Of a DNA stretch of 64,000 nt, positions 53,585 through 61,182 are shown piece by piece. This stretch comes from Oscillospiraceae bacterium. Its GTDB lineage: Bacteria > Bacillota_A > Clostridia > Oscillospirales > Oscillospiraceae. Each line of letters begins with the position of its first letter. The first letter of the stretch is position 1. The stretch is from positions 1-64,000 of the forward strand of contig JAFWOX010000065.1 in assembly GCA_017545325.1 (NCBI GenBank), written 5' to 3'. The position numbers and the translations under genes are program-made. Below the pieces are notes generated by a model. It saw only the letters and a program-made list of their open reading frames with translations, did not search any database and was not told where the DNA came from.

Positions 53585-53613
53585 TTGCGGCGGCCCCTTC
53601 CTCCTGCTAAAAT
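53585..53613 (+). promoter_or_regulatory. Promoter for the mobA-like gene
   Basis: TTGCGG, 17 bases, TAAAAT, about 30 bases before the ATG. Bases 53392-53584 contain no gene. Confidence 0.45.
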
Positions 53614-53643
53614 GGCAGGCAGAACGTTTACGGGAGGCAGGCT

Positions 53644-54225
53644 ATGACCATCGTGATTCTGGCGGGGGGCGAAAGCCGCCGCATGGGCAGGGACAAGCTC
53701 CGGCTCACCCTGGAGGGGGAGGCGCTGCTGGAGCGCGCCCTCCGGCGCTGGACGGCGGTATTCCCCCGGGTGCTGGTGAGCGTGGGGGATCCGGACCGGT
53801 ATCCCTGGCTGGAGGACCGGCGGGTGCCGGACCTGCGTCCCGGCCAGGGACCCATGGCCGGACTGGAGGCGGGACTCCTGCGGGCCGATGAGCCGGTCTT
53901 CCTCACGGCGGCGGACATGCCCTTTTCCTCCCCTTCGGCGGCCCTGCGGATGCACGATCTCTGTCCCGAGGAGGCAGAGGCCTGCGTCCTGACGGATGAG
54001 GCAGGCCGGTGGGAACCCCTCTTCGGCCTGTATAAGCCCGAGATCCTCCCCCGCATCCGGGAACTGCTGGACTCCGGCCGCCGGAGCATGGGCGCTCTTC
54101 TGGATCGGAGCCGGGTGAAAATCCTGAAGCCTTCGGACCTGGGGGAAGCCTGGGAGGACCGCCTGCTTCTGAATCTGAATGAGCCGGGAGATTACGAAAA
54201 ACTGCGGCTTGAATTGGGCGAATGA
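53644..54225 (+). CDS. mobA: Molybdenum cofactor guanylyltransferase-like protein
   Basis: The 193-residue protein has the MobA nucleotide-binding start LAGGESRRMGRDKLRL at 6-21, the PDLRPGQGPMAGLEAGL segment and the metal-binding aspartate in LTAADMPF. It should add GMP to molybdopterin, giving the dinucleotide cofactor of molybdoenzymes. No other cofactor genes or molybdoenzymes are in the window, so the related MocA-type cytidylyl use is not excluded. GGGAGG precedes the ATG. Confidence 0.88.
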   Translation: MTIVILAGGESRRMGRDKLRLTLEGEALLERALRRWTAVFPRVLVSVGDPDRYPWLEDRRVPDLRPGQGPMAGLEAGLLRADEPVFLTAADMPFSSPSAALRMHDLCPEEAEACVLTDEAGRWEPLFGLYKPEILPRIRELLDSGRRSMGALLDRSRVKILKPSDLGEAWEDRLLLNLNEPGDYEKLRLELGE

Positions 54226-54237
54226 CCGTGCTAATAT
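54209..54237 (+). promoter_or_regulatory. Promoter for the small cupin gene
   Basis: TTGAAT, 17 bases, TAATAT, about 60 bases before the ATG. It starts inside the end of the mobA-like gene. Confidence 0.5.
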
Positions 54238-54297
54238 AAGAAAAGAATTATCGGCGGCTGCCGATCCGGCGGCCGCTCAAAGAAAGGAAGCGTTACC

Positions 54298-54654
54298 ATG
54301 AGCTATAAAGTCACCCGGCGCAACGAAGCCTATCGCTATGAGGCTCCCGGCCATTACGACGTCCTCACCACCCGCCTGCATGATCCCGCTGACGTGAATG
54401 AGGGCACCATCGTCAACGGGCTGAGCCATTTCCTCCCCGGCGGCGGCGCCGAGGCTGCCGTCAGCAAGTTTGAGATGATCTACTACATCATCTCCGGCGA
54501 GATGACCGTGACCATGTACGACGAAAACGATCAGCCCACCGACTACGTCCTGCACGCGGGGGACAGCGTCCACTTCGGCAAGGGCACCAAGCGCGGCTGC
54601 AAGAACACCGGCGTCACCGCTGCGCGGATGCTGGTCATCATGATCAAGCCGTAA
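54298..54654 (+). CDS. Cupin-domain protein
   Basis: The 118-residue protein is a single cupin: an IYYIISGEMTVTMYDEN strand pair, then DYVLHAGDSVHFGKGTKRG as the second motif. The usual histidines of motif 1 are not evident, so metal binding is uncertain. Similar small cupins are found with many pathways and no function is clear here. AAAGGAAG lies ahead of the ATG, and a strong terminator follows. Confidence 0.8.
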   Translation: MSYKVTRRNEAYRYEAPGHYDVLTTRLHDPADVNEGTIVNGLSHFLPGGGAEAAVSKFEMIYYIISGEMTVTMYDENDQPTDYVLHAGDSVHFGKGTKRGCKNTGVTAARMLVIMIKP

Positions 54655-54673
54655 GGTCTGCAAAGTCTTTTTT

Positions 54674-54707
54674 CCGGGGCGCGGAGATCCGCGCCCCGGA
54701 TCATTTC
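54674..54707 (+). terminator. Terminator of the small cupin gene
   Basis: CCGGGGCGCGGA, loop GA, TCCGCGCCCCGG, then ATCATTTC, about 20 bases past the stop. A T-run also lies before the stem. Bases 54708-54916 show no convincing gene. Confidence 0.65.
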
Positions 54708-54916
54708 ATCCGGATCCTCTTCCCTTTCCCGTCGGCTTTTTTCGGAAGCCTGACGGGGCGGTTGACCACGCCGCAGACGGCGGCGGGATGCCCGGGGGAG
54801 GTGCCGCCCCCCGGCAAAGGCGCACGGCGTTCCTCCCTGCGCAAGGCCAGGGATCGGTCTGCCCGCCTCATGCGGAAAGGCCCGGCGGGGAGTTTTGCCA
54901 TAGGCGCAAAAAAGGC

Positions 54917-54944
54917 TTTACAAATCCGGATTCTGTGTTATAAT
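54917..54944 (+). promoter_or_regulatory. Promoter upstream of tRNA remnant and tRNA-Ala
   Basis: TTTACA, 16 bases, TATAAT, 12 bases before the tRNA-like sequence and 124 before tRNA-Ala. Confidence 0.65.
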
Positions 54945-54956
54945 ACATAAGCCTGT

Positions 54957-55030
54957 GGGGGCGTAGCTCAGCTGGGAGAGCAAGCGGTTCAGTTTCTAGT
55001 CAAACGGCGTATCTCTCTTGCCACCCGCGT
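54957..55030 (+). pseudogene. tRNA remnant (5' half)
   Basis: GGGGGCG, then TAGCTCAGCTGGGAGAGC, is the acceptor strand and D-arm of a tRNA, with the same D-arm as the tRNA-Ala 112 bases on. After about 54990 the sequence no longer folds as an anticodon or T-arm, and no matching 3' acceptor strand is present. It is probably a broken tRNA gene that still lies right after the promoter. Confidence 0.5.
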
Positions 55031-55068
55031 GAGCCGCATCCCGGAAAATTGAAGAATTGGTAAAATTT

Positions 55069-55144
55069 GGGGGCATAGCTCAGCTGGGAGAGCGTACGGT
55101 TCGCATCCGTAAGGTCGAGGGTTCGAATCCCTTTGTCTCCACCA
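55069..55144 (+). tRNA. tRNA-Ala (anticodon CGC)
   Basis: A complete 76-base cloverleaf: acceptor GGGGGCA with TGTCTCC, D-arm TAGCTCAGCTGGGAGAGC, anticodon stem TACGG/CCGTA with loop TTCGCAT, T-loop GTTCGAATC and encoded CCA. The third acceptor pair is G-T, the classic alanine identity pair, which agrees with anticodon CGC. Confidence 0.93.
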
Positions 55145-55146
55145 GA

Positions 55147-55188
55147 GTTTGCAGGATTTATGATTTCATAAGTCCTGCAAACTTTTTT
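55147..55188 (+). terminator. Terminator of tRNA-Ala
   Basis: GTTTGCAGGA and TCCTGCAAAC, extended inwards by TTATGA/TCATAA, are followed by six T. Confidence 0.85.
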
Positions 55189-55274
55189 GTTTGTTTTCTC
55201 TCGGGATGCGAACCGTCCGCCCGTTTTTTGCGTTTCTGCTTTTTCTTCGGTTTTCAGAGGGGTGTTTTATCCGT

Positions 55275-55892
55275 TCAGGCGCTGTTTTGCAGCTTCAGCA
55301 CCGGCAAAAATGTGGCACAAATTCCGGCTTCCTCCGCATACTCGCCGCTGATCGCCCGCTGCAATTCGTCAAAGGTGATATTGAACTCCACGGATACCTG
55401 GTATCCCCTGCCCACCGTCACCCTTTTGATCAGCTGGGCTACGATCATCTTTTTTCTCTCCAGGGTCGAATTTTCGTATATATCCGCCCAGGTGATGATC
55501 TCGTCCAGTTCGGCTTTGCGCTGTTCTACCAGCTCCTCCATATTGGATAATTCCCGTCCGGCTTCCTCCACGGCGATTTTCGCCTTCTCGATTTCTCTCT
55601 CCGTCTGTTCTATCGCAGAGGTCAGAAAATCCATGCTCAGTTTACTCTCCCCACGAATCACCTTCAGCACTTGGGCTTGAAAATCTCTCTGGTCCTGTTC
55701 ACGCTGCCGGAGCTGCTTTTCCGCTTGCTCCAGTTTCAGTTTTGCGGCCTTGCAGTCCCGGTCGCTTTGTTTTTTCAGGACCTCTGCTTTTGATGTCGCT
55801 TTGATCTCAGAGAATTTCAGGCGCAGGATCTCATCCACAATCGAATCCACACGCTTCGCAACATCAGTTACATCACCTGTCTTTGTCTACAA
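55275..55892 (-). pseudogene. Large serine recombinase, C-terminal remnant
   Basis: About 200 residues remain of the C-terminal end of a large serine recombinase: a long coiled coil rich in lysine and glutamate, then LERKKMIVAQLIKRVTVGRGY, which is typical just before the end of such integrases. The catalytic serine domain and zinc-ribbon part are missing. Upstream the frame runs into a TAG at about 55890, right at the border with the second ECF cassette. It lies next to tRNA-Ala. It is probably what is left of an integrated element. Confidence 0.75.
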
Positions 55893-55902
55893 AGGAGCAT
55901 GT

Positions 55903-58545
55903 TTAATCCAGTAATCCATACTTGGTTTTTATGCGATCCAGCTTCTCCAGCATGGGCTCGGCGGCGAACCAAAGGAACAATACTGTGGCCGTGGCGTGGA
56001 CAAGATCCACGGGGATGCCAGAAACATAGTAGGAAAGAAGCAACTGCCAGTTGAGGGTTCTTGCATAGATCAGGGCGGCGGCGGGATTCATGATGCCGCC
56101 GTAGATCACCACCGTGGCAATGGCTCCAAAGATGCACAGGGAGACCTTCGTCCGCCGCAGCAGGCCCTTTCGGAACAACACACCGGCAAGGAAGCCGATG
56201 ATCCCCGCAGAGAACATTTGGAAGGGCGTCCAAGGCCCTTGTCCGAACAACACGTTGGAGGCTACCATGGTCATTGCGCCGACCAGAAAGCCCGCCTCCC
56301 CGCCGAAGGCTACGCCGGAGATGATCACCAGGGCAAGCACCGGTTTGAAGGAGGGCAGCATGAAGAAGGCTCCGCGGCCAACCACGCCGATGGCACAAAG
56401 GACGGCGATCACCACCAGCTCCCGGGCCTGGGGTTTTCGCCCCTCAAACACCAGGAAGAAGGGCAGCATGGTTTCCAGGAGAATCACAACGGCAATGAGA
56501 TAGTATTGTCTTCCGCCCAGGTAGTACGCGCCGATGAAGATGGTCAGAGGGATCAACAGCAGGATAGAGATTGCGGCGGCCAGCGTCCGTTTGGAGAGCT
56601 TCCGTTTCTCCTTAGGCGTCTGTGCCCGCACCGGCTGGGGCGCTTTCCGGCTGAGGGAGAAGGCGCAGATCAGCAGGCATGCCACCAGAAGGAGATAGAG
56701 TGGGATATCTTGCCACGCCGCTGCCGTCAGGCCGTCTTTTGTGATGAGAGAAGATAGATCCTGGTGGGAAAGAGTATGGATGAAGAGAATGATTGCCCCG
56801 ATGCCGCTGAAGGATGCCAGAAGGATGCGCCATAAGGGCAGCTTTTTCGGTTTGGCGTTTGCGCTGTCCTCATCCGGCTCCGGGAGCGGCGGCACTTCCT
56901 CCGGCAGCTCAGGCTCCTGGGACAGGGTTCCTCCGCAGGCGGCCATGATGTCCCTGGGCGTCACGGCTTCGGGCAGCAGACTCCGGGCCATGCGGTTGGC
57001 GGAGGTGGTATAGAAGCTGTTGCCGGAGAAGAATTCTCTCGGGCGTCCCTGGGAGACGATATTCCCGTCAAAGAACAGGGCGCAGCGATCCGCGTGCTCG
57101 GCACAGAATTCCACATCGTGGCTTACCATGAAGATGGTCACGCCCCGGCGCTGTAGTGTCTTCAGGATCACGGCGAAGACCTGCTTGAACTCCGCGTCCA
57201 AGCCCTTGGTGGGCTCGTCCAGCAGGAGGATCTCCGGGTCCAGAAGCAGCACCTTGGCCAGAGCCGCCCGCTGCTGTTCGCCCCCGGAGAGATCGTAGGG
57301 GTGCCGGTCCAATAGCTCCTCCAGGCGGCAGAGCTGCACCGCCCGCGCCACCCGATTCTCCTGGTATTTCTTTTCCAGCCTTACACCCCGGAAGATCTCA
57401 AACAGATCCTCCCGGACCGTCTTTTTCACAAAGAGGGTCTGCGGATTCTGCGGCAGGGTCCCTACCCTGCCATTCAGATTGACTTCTCCCCGATAGGGCT
57501 TCTGCAGGCCACCGATGAGGGAAAGCGTTGTGGTCTTACCGGTGCCGTTCCCGCCCAGCAGGGCCAGAAACTCCCCCTTCTGCACGGTGAGGCTGACGCC
57601 CTTTACCACGTCGGGCAGGTCCTTTTCGTATTTGAACCACACGTCCTCCAAGGTAATGGCGGTTTCCTCCGATGCAGCCGCGTCCTCTTCCTCCGGGATC
57701 ATACCCAGGGGATGCCGCTCTGCGTAGTCCGTCAGCCAATCTCGCCCGTCCCGGACAGTGATGGGACAGGGGGCTGTATCTTCCACGCTGGCCCATACCC
57801 GCATGGCGGTGGGCATTGCCAGGAACATCCCGTGACCACTGCCCCGGAGCAGTTCTCCCACTTCGCTGGGCGTCCCGTCCGCGATAAGCCTCCCCCTGTC
57901 CATCACCAGAACACGGTCAGAGAGAGGGAACGCTTCCTCCAACCGGTGTTCCGTGAGAAGGATCGTGGTACCAAGCTCTCGGTTCACCTTGCCGATGGTG
58001 GCCAGGAAATCCGAGGCGGCAATGGGGTCAAGCTGGCTGGTGGGCTCGTCCAGGATCAGGACGGAGGGCTGCATGGCCATGATGGAGGCCAGGTTCAGCA
58101 GCTGCTTCTGCCCGCCGGATAGCTCCGTCACATTTTTATAGAACCAGGTTTGGATGCCGAAAAAGGAAGCCATCTCCGCCACCCGGCTGCGGATGGTGGG
58201 GGTATCATACCCCAGGCTCTCCAGCCCGAAGGCCAGCTCATGCCAGACCTTGTCCGTCACGATTTGATTCTCCGGAGACTGCTGCACAAAGCCGATGCGG
58301 GAGCTCTGATCCCGATGGCTGACTTCTTGCAAAGACGTCCCCTCAAACAGGATCTCGCCGCGCAGATACCCTGCAGGTGCAAGGACCGTTTTGAACTGCC
58401 GGAGCAGGGTGCTCTTTCCGCAGCCGGAGGGCCCGCAGAGGGTGACGAACTGCCCCTGGGGGATGGAAAAGGAAAGATGGGAAAGGGTATCCTGCCTTTG
58501 CTCCGGGTAGGCAAAGCTCAGGTCCCGGATCGTAAACGCTTCCAT
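55903..58545 (-). CDS. ECF transporter: two ATPases and S-component in one chain, cassette 2
   Basis: The 880-residue protein has exactly the length and domain order of the one at 37604-40246: ATPase 1 (GPSGCGKST, LSGGQKQ), ATPase 2 (GGNGTGKTT, LSGGEQQ), an acidic proline linker, two membrane segments and an S-component-like region with GQGPWTPFQMFSAGIIGF. Most differences are in the linker and membrane anchor. It is last in an operon with EcfT, a TIM-barrel protein and DUF4430 proteins. The ATG was placed at 58545 to fit the GGGAGGAT site and the paralogue. It probably imports a corrinoid; this is inference from neighbours. Confidence 0.88.
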   Translation of the reverse strand: MEAFTIRDLSFAYPEQRQDTLSHLSFSIPQGQFVTLCGPSGCGKSTLLRQFKTVLAPAGYLRGEILFEGTSLQEVSHRDQSSRIGFVQQSPENQIVTDKVWHELAFGLESLGYDTPTIRSRVAEMASFFGIQTWFYKNVTELSGGQKQLLNLASIMAMQPSVLILDEPTSQLDPIAASDFLATIGKVNRELGTTILLTEHRLEEAFPLSDRVLVMDRGRLIADGTPSEVGELLRGSGHGMFLAMPTAMRVWASVEDTAPCPITVRDGRDWLTDYAERHPLGMIPEEEDAAASEETAITLEDVWFKYEKDLPDVVKGVSLTVQKGEFLALLGGNGTGKTTTLSLIGGLQKPYRGEVNLNGRVGTLPQNPQTLFVKKTVREDLFEIFRGVRLEKKYQENRVARAVQLCRLEELLDRHPYDLSGGEQQRAALAKVLLLDPEILLLDEPTKGLDAEFKQVFAVILKTLQRRGVTIFMVSHDVEFCAEHADRCALFFDGNIVSQGRPREFFSGNSFYTTSANRMARSLLPEAVTPRDIMAACGGTLSQEPELPEEVPPLPEPDEDSANAKPKKLPLWRILLASFSGIGAIILFIHTLSHQDLSSLITKDGLTAAAWQDIPLYLLLVACLLICAFSLSRKAPQPVRAQTPKEKRKLSKRTLAAAISILLLIPLTIFIGAYYLGGRQYYLIAVVILLETMLPFFLVFEGRKPQARELVVIAVLCAIGVVGRGAFFMLPSFKPVLALVIISGVAFGGEAGFLVGAMTMVASNVLFGQGPWTPFQMFSAGIIGFLAGVLFRKGLLRRTKVSLCIFGAIATVVIYGGIMNPAAALIYARTLNWQLLLSYYVSGIPVDLVHATATVLFLWFAAEPMLEKLDRIKTKYGLLD

Positions 58546-59414
58546 TTTACATCCTCCCTTCCGTTCAGGATCAAGGGCGTCAAACACAGGGCCAGGTAGA
58601 CCAGTAGGAAACTCACGGAGAACGGCCTGAAGCCCGCCCCTTTGATGGAGGGATAGTAGCGAAACTCCAAGCCGCCGCTGATCCAGCCGAATACGATATA
58701 CCACAGGCAGAAGCCCAGCCAAAGCAAGGCAGATCGGTCCCGGCTGTCCATACGGTAAATGGAGAAGGCAGACCGCCCCGGCAGGCCGTAACCCCGGCTC
58801 TTCATGCTGTCCGCGGTCTCGATGGTGTTCTCCAGACTCCAGGTCACCAGAATGGACAGGATGGTGATCCCGTGCTTCATCCGCTGAATGATGCCGCCAT
58901 TGCTCACATCCCGCCCGATGCATTGTTGAGCGGTGCGCACGGTTTTCAGCTGAGCGGTGAACTTCGGCACGAACCGGAGGGTCATGCTCAGGACCAGGCT
59001 CAAAGCCGGGATGACCCGCCCGAAGAGATACACGAACTTGTCTGAAGTCATGACCTCGTTATAGCAGGAGAACCACTGCACCACGCTCACCAGCATCGCG
59101 GCGGAGGCCACGCCGTAGATGAGGCTCTCCAGGGTGATGGGATTATCGTTGGGGGTGTAAGCCAGGATGGTGACGCCCTCATGATTGAAGGCCGGATTCA
59201 GGATCGCCGCCAGGAGCATCATGGGCAGCAGGAACCGAAGGGAGAAAAGAAGCCCTTTTCTCCCCTTGAGATAGAGATTGTACGCCGTGGCGCTGCCCAG
59301 GGAGATCACCAGGCAAAGCGGATGCATGAAGCACATCCCGAAGACCAGCACCAGGGCAAAGTACAGATAGTTCACCAGCGGGTGGTAGCTGGAAAAAGTA
59401 TCTCGGTTGATCAT
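58518..59414 (-). CDS. ecfT: ECF transporter T-component, cassette 2
   Basis: The 298-residue membrane protein is nearly the same as the product at 36735-37631, with the coupling signature ENTIETADSMKSRGYG. It overlaps the ATPase-fusion start by 28 bases, as in cassette 1, but is separated from the TIM-barrel gene by 14 bases instead of overlapping it. It forms the membrane platform of the ECF transporter. Confidence 0.9.
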   Translation of the reverse strand: MINRDTFSSYHPLVNYLYFALVLVFGMCFMHPLCLVISLGSATAYNLYLKGRKGLLFSLRFLLPMMLLAAILNPAFNHEGVTILAYTPNDNPITLESLIYGVASAAMLVSVVQWFSCYNEVMTSDKFVYLFGRVIPALSLVLSMTLRFVPKFTAQLKTVRTAQQCIGRDVSNGGIIQRMKHGITILSILVTWSLENTIETADSMKSRGYGLPGRSAFSIYRMDSRDRSALLWLGFCLWYIVFGWISGGLEFRYYPSIKGAGFRPFSVSFLLVYLALCLTPLILNGREDVKWKRLRSGT

Positions 59415-59428
59415 CTCTTCCCCAATGC

Positions 59429-60412
59429 TTATTTGTTTTCCCGTCCGCGTCGGATCGTGCCAAGCTGACGCCGGACCGCTCCCAACTGACTGCGGCGGGG
59501 ACCTGAGCTGAGTTCATGGGTGAGATACTTGGGCTCCACGCGGTCAATGATGCGTACACAGTCTGGGTCTGTCCAAGGCCGGTGCCTGTCGATCCGTTCA
59601 ATATGCGGGTAGGAATACCCGAAAGCGGTGAGATACTCTCGGGGAAAGTCCACGGGTATTCTCCCAATCACTTTGCGGCAATAGGCTCCGCTGACGGATT
59701 GGTGGAAGTGCAGGCCATAAATACTTTTTGAGAGTTCCCCATGCTTTTCGATCATCTCCAGGATGTACTTGATGCCATCCCACTGTTTTTTGATCCTCCA
59801 ATTGGTGTTCATGAGATGTCCCGTGTCCAGCATGATTCCGACTCTGGGGTAATTGATCCTGGACAGCAGATATTCTGTTTTTTCCGGATCCATGAAGGTG
59901 AAGCCTGGCCACCACTGATTCTCCATCAGAAAGTCAAAAGTGGGTTCCACTCCATTCAGCATTTCATTGATAAACTCTATGGCCCCATCCAGGACTTCCT
60001 GATCCGTATGCAGCCAGCGATACGTAAAGCTCTCCTGCAGGGAAACATCGGAAACATGGAATACCACATATGGTGCCTTAAACCGGACTGCCAGAGCCAG
60101 GTCATCCTTAAACTGGCCCATCAAGGCCTCCGGCTCCGTCCCCCGATATGCCTGTCTGATTTCTTCCCATGAGAGATACTTTTGCAGCAGAGCTTTTTCA
60201 TCATGCCGCCAGAAGTCCAGCCAGTCCGGGTAGAAAACCATATGCCAACCGGAGATCATGGCGGGATCCAGGGAATCGTCTAAATCCTCTGGGTCCGCAA
60301 TAGCTTCGATCCCGGTCAAACCAAGGGATTTGATTTGCCCCCAAAGCTTGTTCCAAGAGCCATAGGGCTTAATGCAAAAGGGGGACAAAGGGAAGTTCAT
60401 GCTTTGGATCAT
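59429..60412 (-). CDS. Xylose-isomerase-like TIM-barrel protein, cassette 2
   Basis: The 327-residue protein is the paralogue of the one at 35755-36738, and keeps every candidate metal ligand: FHVSD, MENQWW, LDTGH, LHFHQS and THEL. Its base composition is more AT-rich than cassette 1. It starts with ATG three bases after the DUF4430 lipoprotein stop, so the two are in one operon. An enzyme of the CbiR kind, which cleaves imported cobamides so that they can be rebuilt, is an attractive idea. Sugar-phosphate isomerase activity is the generic alternative. Confidence 0.8.
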   Translation of the reverse strand: MIQSMNFPLSPFCIKPYGSWNKLWGQIKSLGLTGIEAIADPEDLDDSLDPAMISGWHMVFYPDWLDFWRHDEKALLQKYLSWEEIRQAYRGTEPEALMGQFKDDLALAVRFKAPYVVFHVSDVSLQESFTYRWLHTDQEVLDGAIEFINEMLNGVEPTFDFLMENQWWPGFTFMDPEKTEYLLSRINYPRVGIMLDTGHLMNTNWRIKKQWDGIKYILEMIEKHGELSKSIYGLHFHQSVSGAYCRKVIGRIPVDFPREYLTAFGYSYPHIERIDRHRPWTDPDCVRIIDRVEPKYLTHELSSGPRRSQLGAVRRQLGTIRRGRENK

Positions 60413-60415
60413 CTT

Positions 60416-61123
60416 TCAGCCTTTCTCTGTCTCAGAATCGTTTTCATTGCCTCCGCCGCTCACAGCATACCCGCCGCCCACGTCGTAACCCAGATCGCAG
60501 GTGTAGCGCCATTCCACCACGTCCCCGTCCTTCAAGGCATAACGGCTGCATCCGTAATTGGGATACCAGCCGTTGACGCTGTACATCCAGCCGCTGAGAT
60601 TGCCCACGTCAAATTCGTACAGATTGTTGATCCCTTCGATATACGCGGAATTGTAGATTGGGGTGTTTTCAAACTCCATGTGGATCTTGTTCTGCTTGCA
60701 GACCCGCTTGAGAACCTGGAAAACCGACTCTCCTTCAAAGAACACCACCTCGGTGGGCCGGAGGATCCAGCCATCCTCCGGAACCAGCTCTCGTTTGTTC
60801 TCCGCACACCAGTCCATATGATCCAGGATCGCCGCACAGGATATCGACAGGGTGCAGCGGTATTCTTGGTCTGTCACAGCGGCATCCTGAGGCTCTACGG
60901 GCAGAGGCATCCCCTCCGGCACAGGGTCCGTGAGATACTTGTCCCTACCCGTCTCGGGGTCCAGCTCCATGCCCTGGCTCTCGGAGTAGGCGATATCCTC
61001 ATTCTTGAAGCCGCCCTCCGGAGTAGGCGCCGCGGCGGGATCGCTCTTTCCCGCACAGCCGGGCAGGAAAACCAGCAGCAAAAGAAGAAGCAAAAGCGCG
61101 CGTATCCGTTGATTCTTTGTCAT
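60416..61123 (-). CDS. DUF4430 lipoprotein
   Basis: The 235-residue protein has a lipoprotein signal (lipobox FLPGC, Cys23), a polar linker and a DUF4430 domain with YIEGINNLYEFDVGNLSG and SGWMYSVNGWYPNYG. It resembles the anchored protein at 25998-26630 more than the DUF4430 part of its neighbour. It would sit on the outer face of the membrane, right beside the ECF transporter encoded downstream, and could hand over ligand. DUF4430 corresponds to the smaller domain of transcobalamin. Confidence 0.88.
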   Translation of the reverse strand: MTKNQRIRALLLLLLLLVFLPGCAGKSDPAAAPTPEGGFKNEDIAYSESQGMELDPETGRDKYLTDPVPEGMPLPVEPQDAAVTDQEYRCTLSISCAAILDHMDWCAENKRELVPEDGWILRPTEVVFFEGESVFQVLKRVCKQNKIHMEFENTPIYNSAYIEGINNLYEFDVGNLSGWMYSVNGWYPNYGCSRYALKDGDVVEWRYTCDLGYDVGGGYAVSGGGNENDSETEKG

Positions 61124-61182
61124 GGTATCTCTCCTCAGAGGCCGAAGCCTTGGTATGTTTTCACATCGGCCGTTCCTTCCGG

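Noticed and set aside
54701..54901. Short basic open frame on the minus strand
   Set aside because: Arginine-rich, no ribosome site, and no similarity to anything known; it is likely non-coding.
55880..55897. CTTTGTCTACA as a relic end of the terminator-flanked element
   Set aside because: Eleven bases match the element end, but the following bases, the flanking hairpin and the second end are all missing; it is probably chance.
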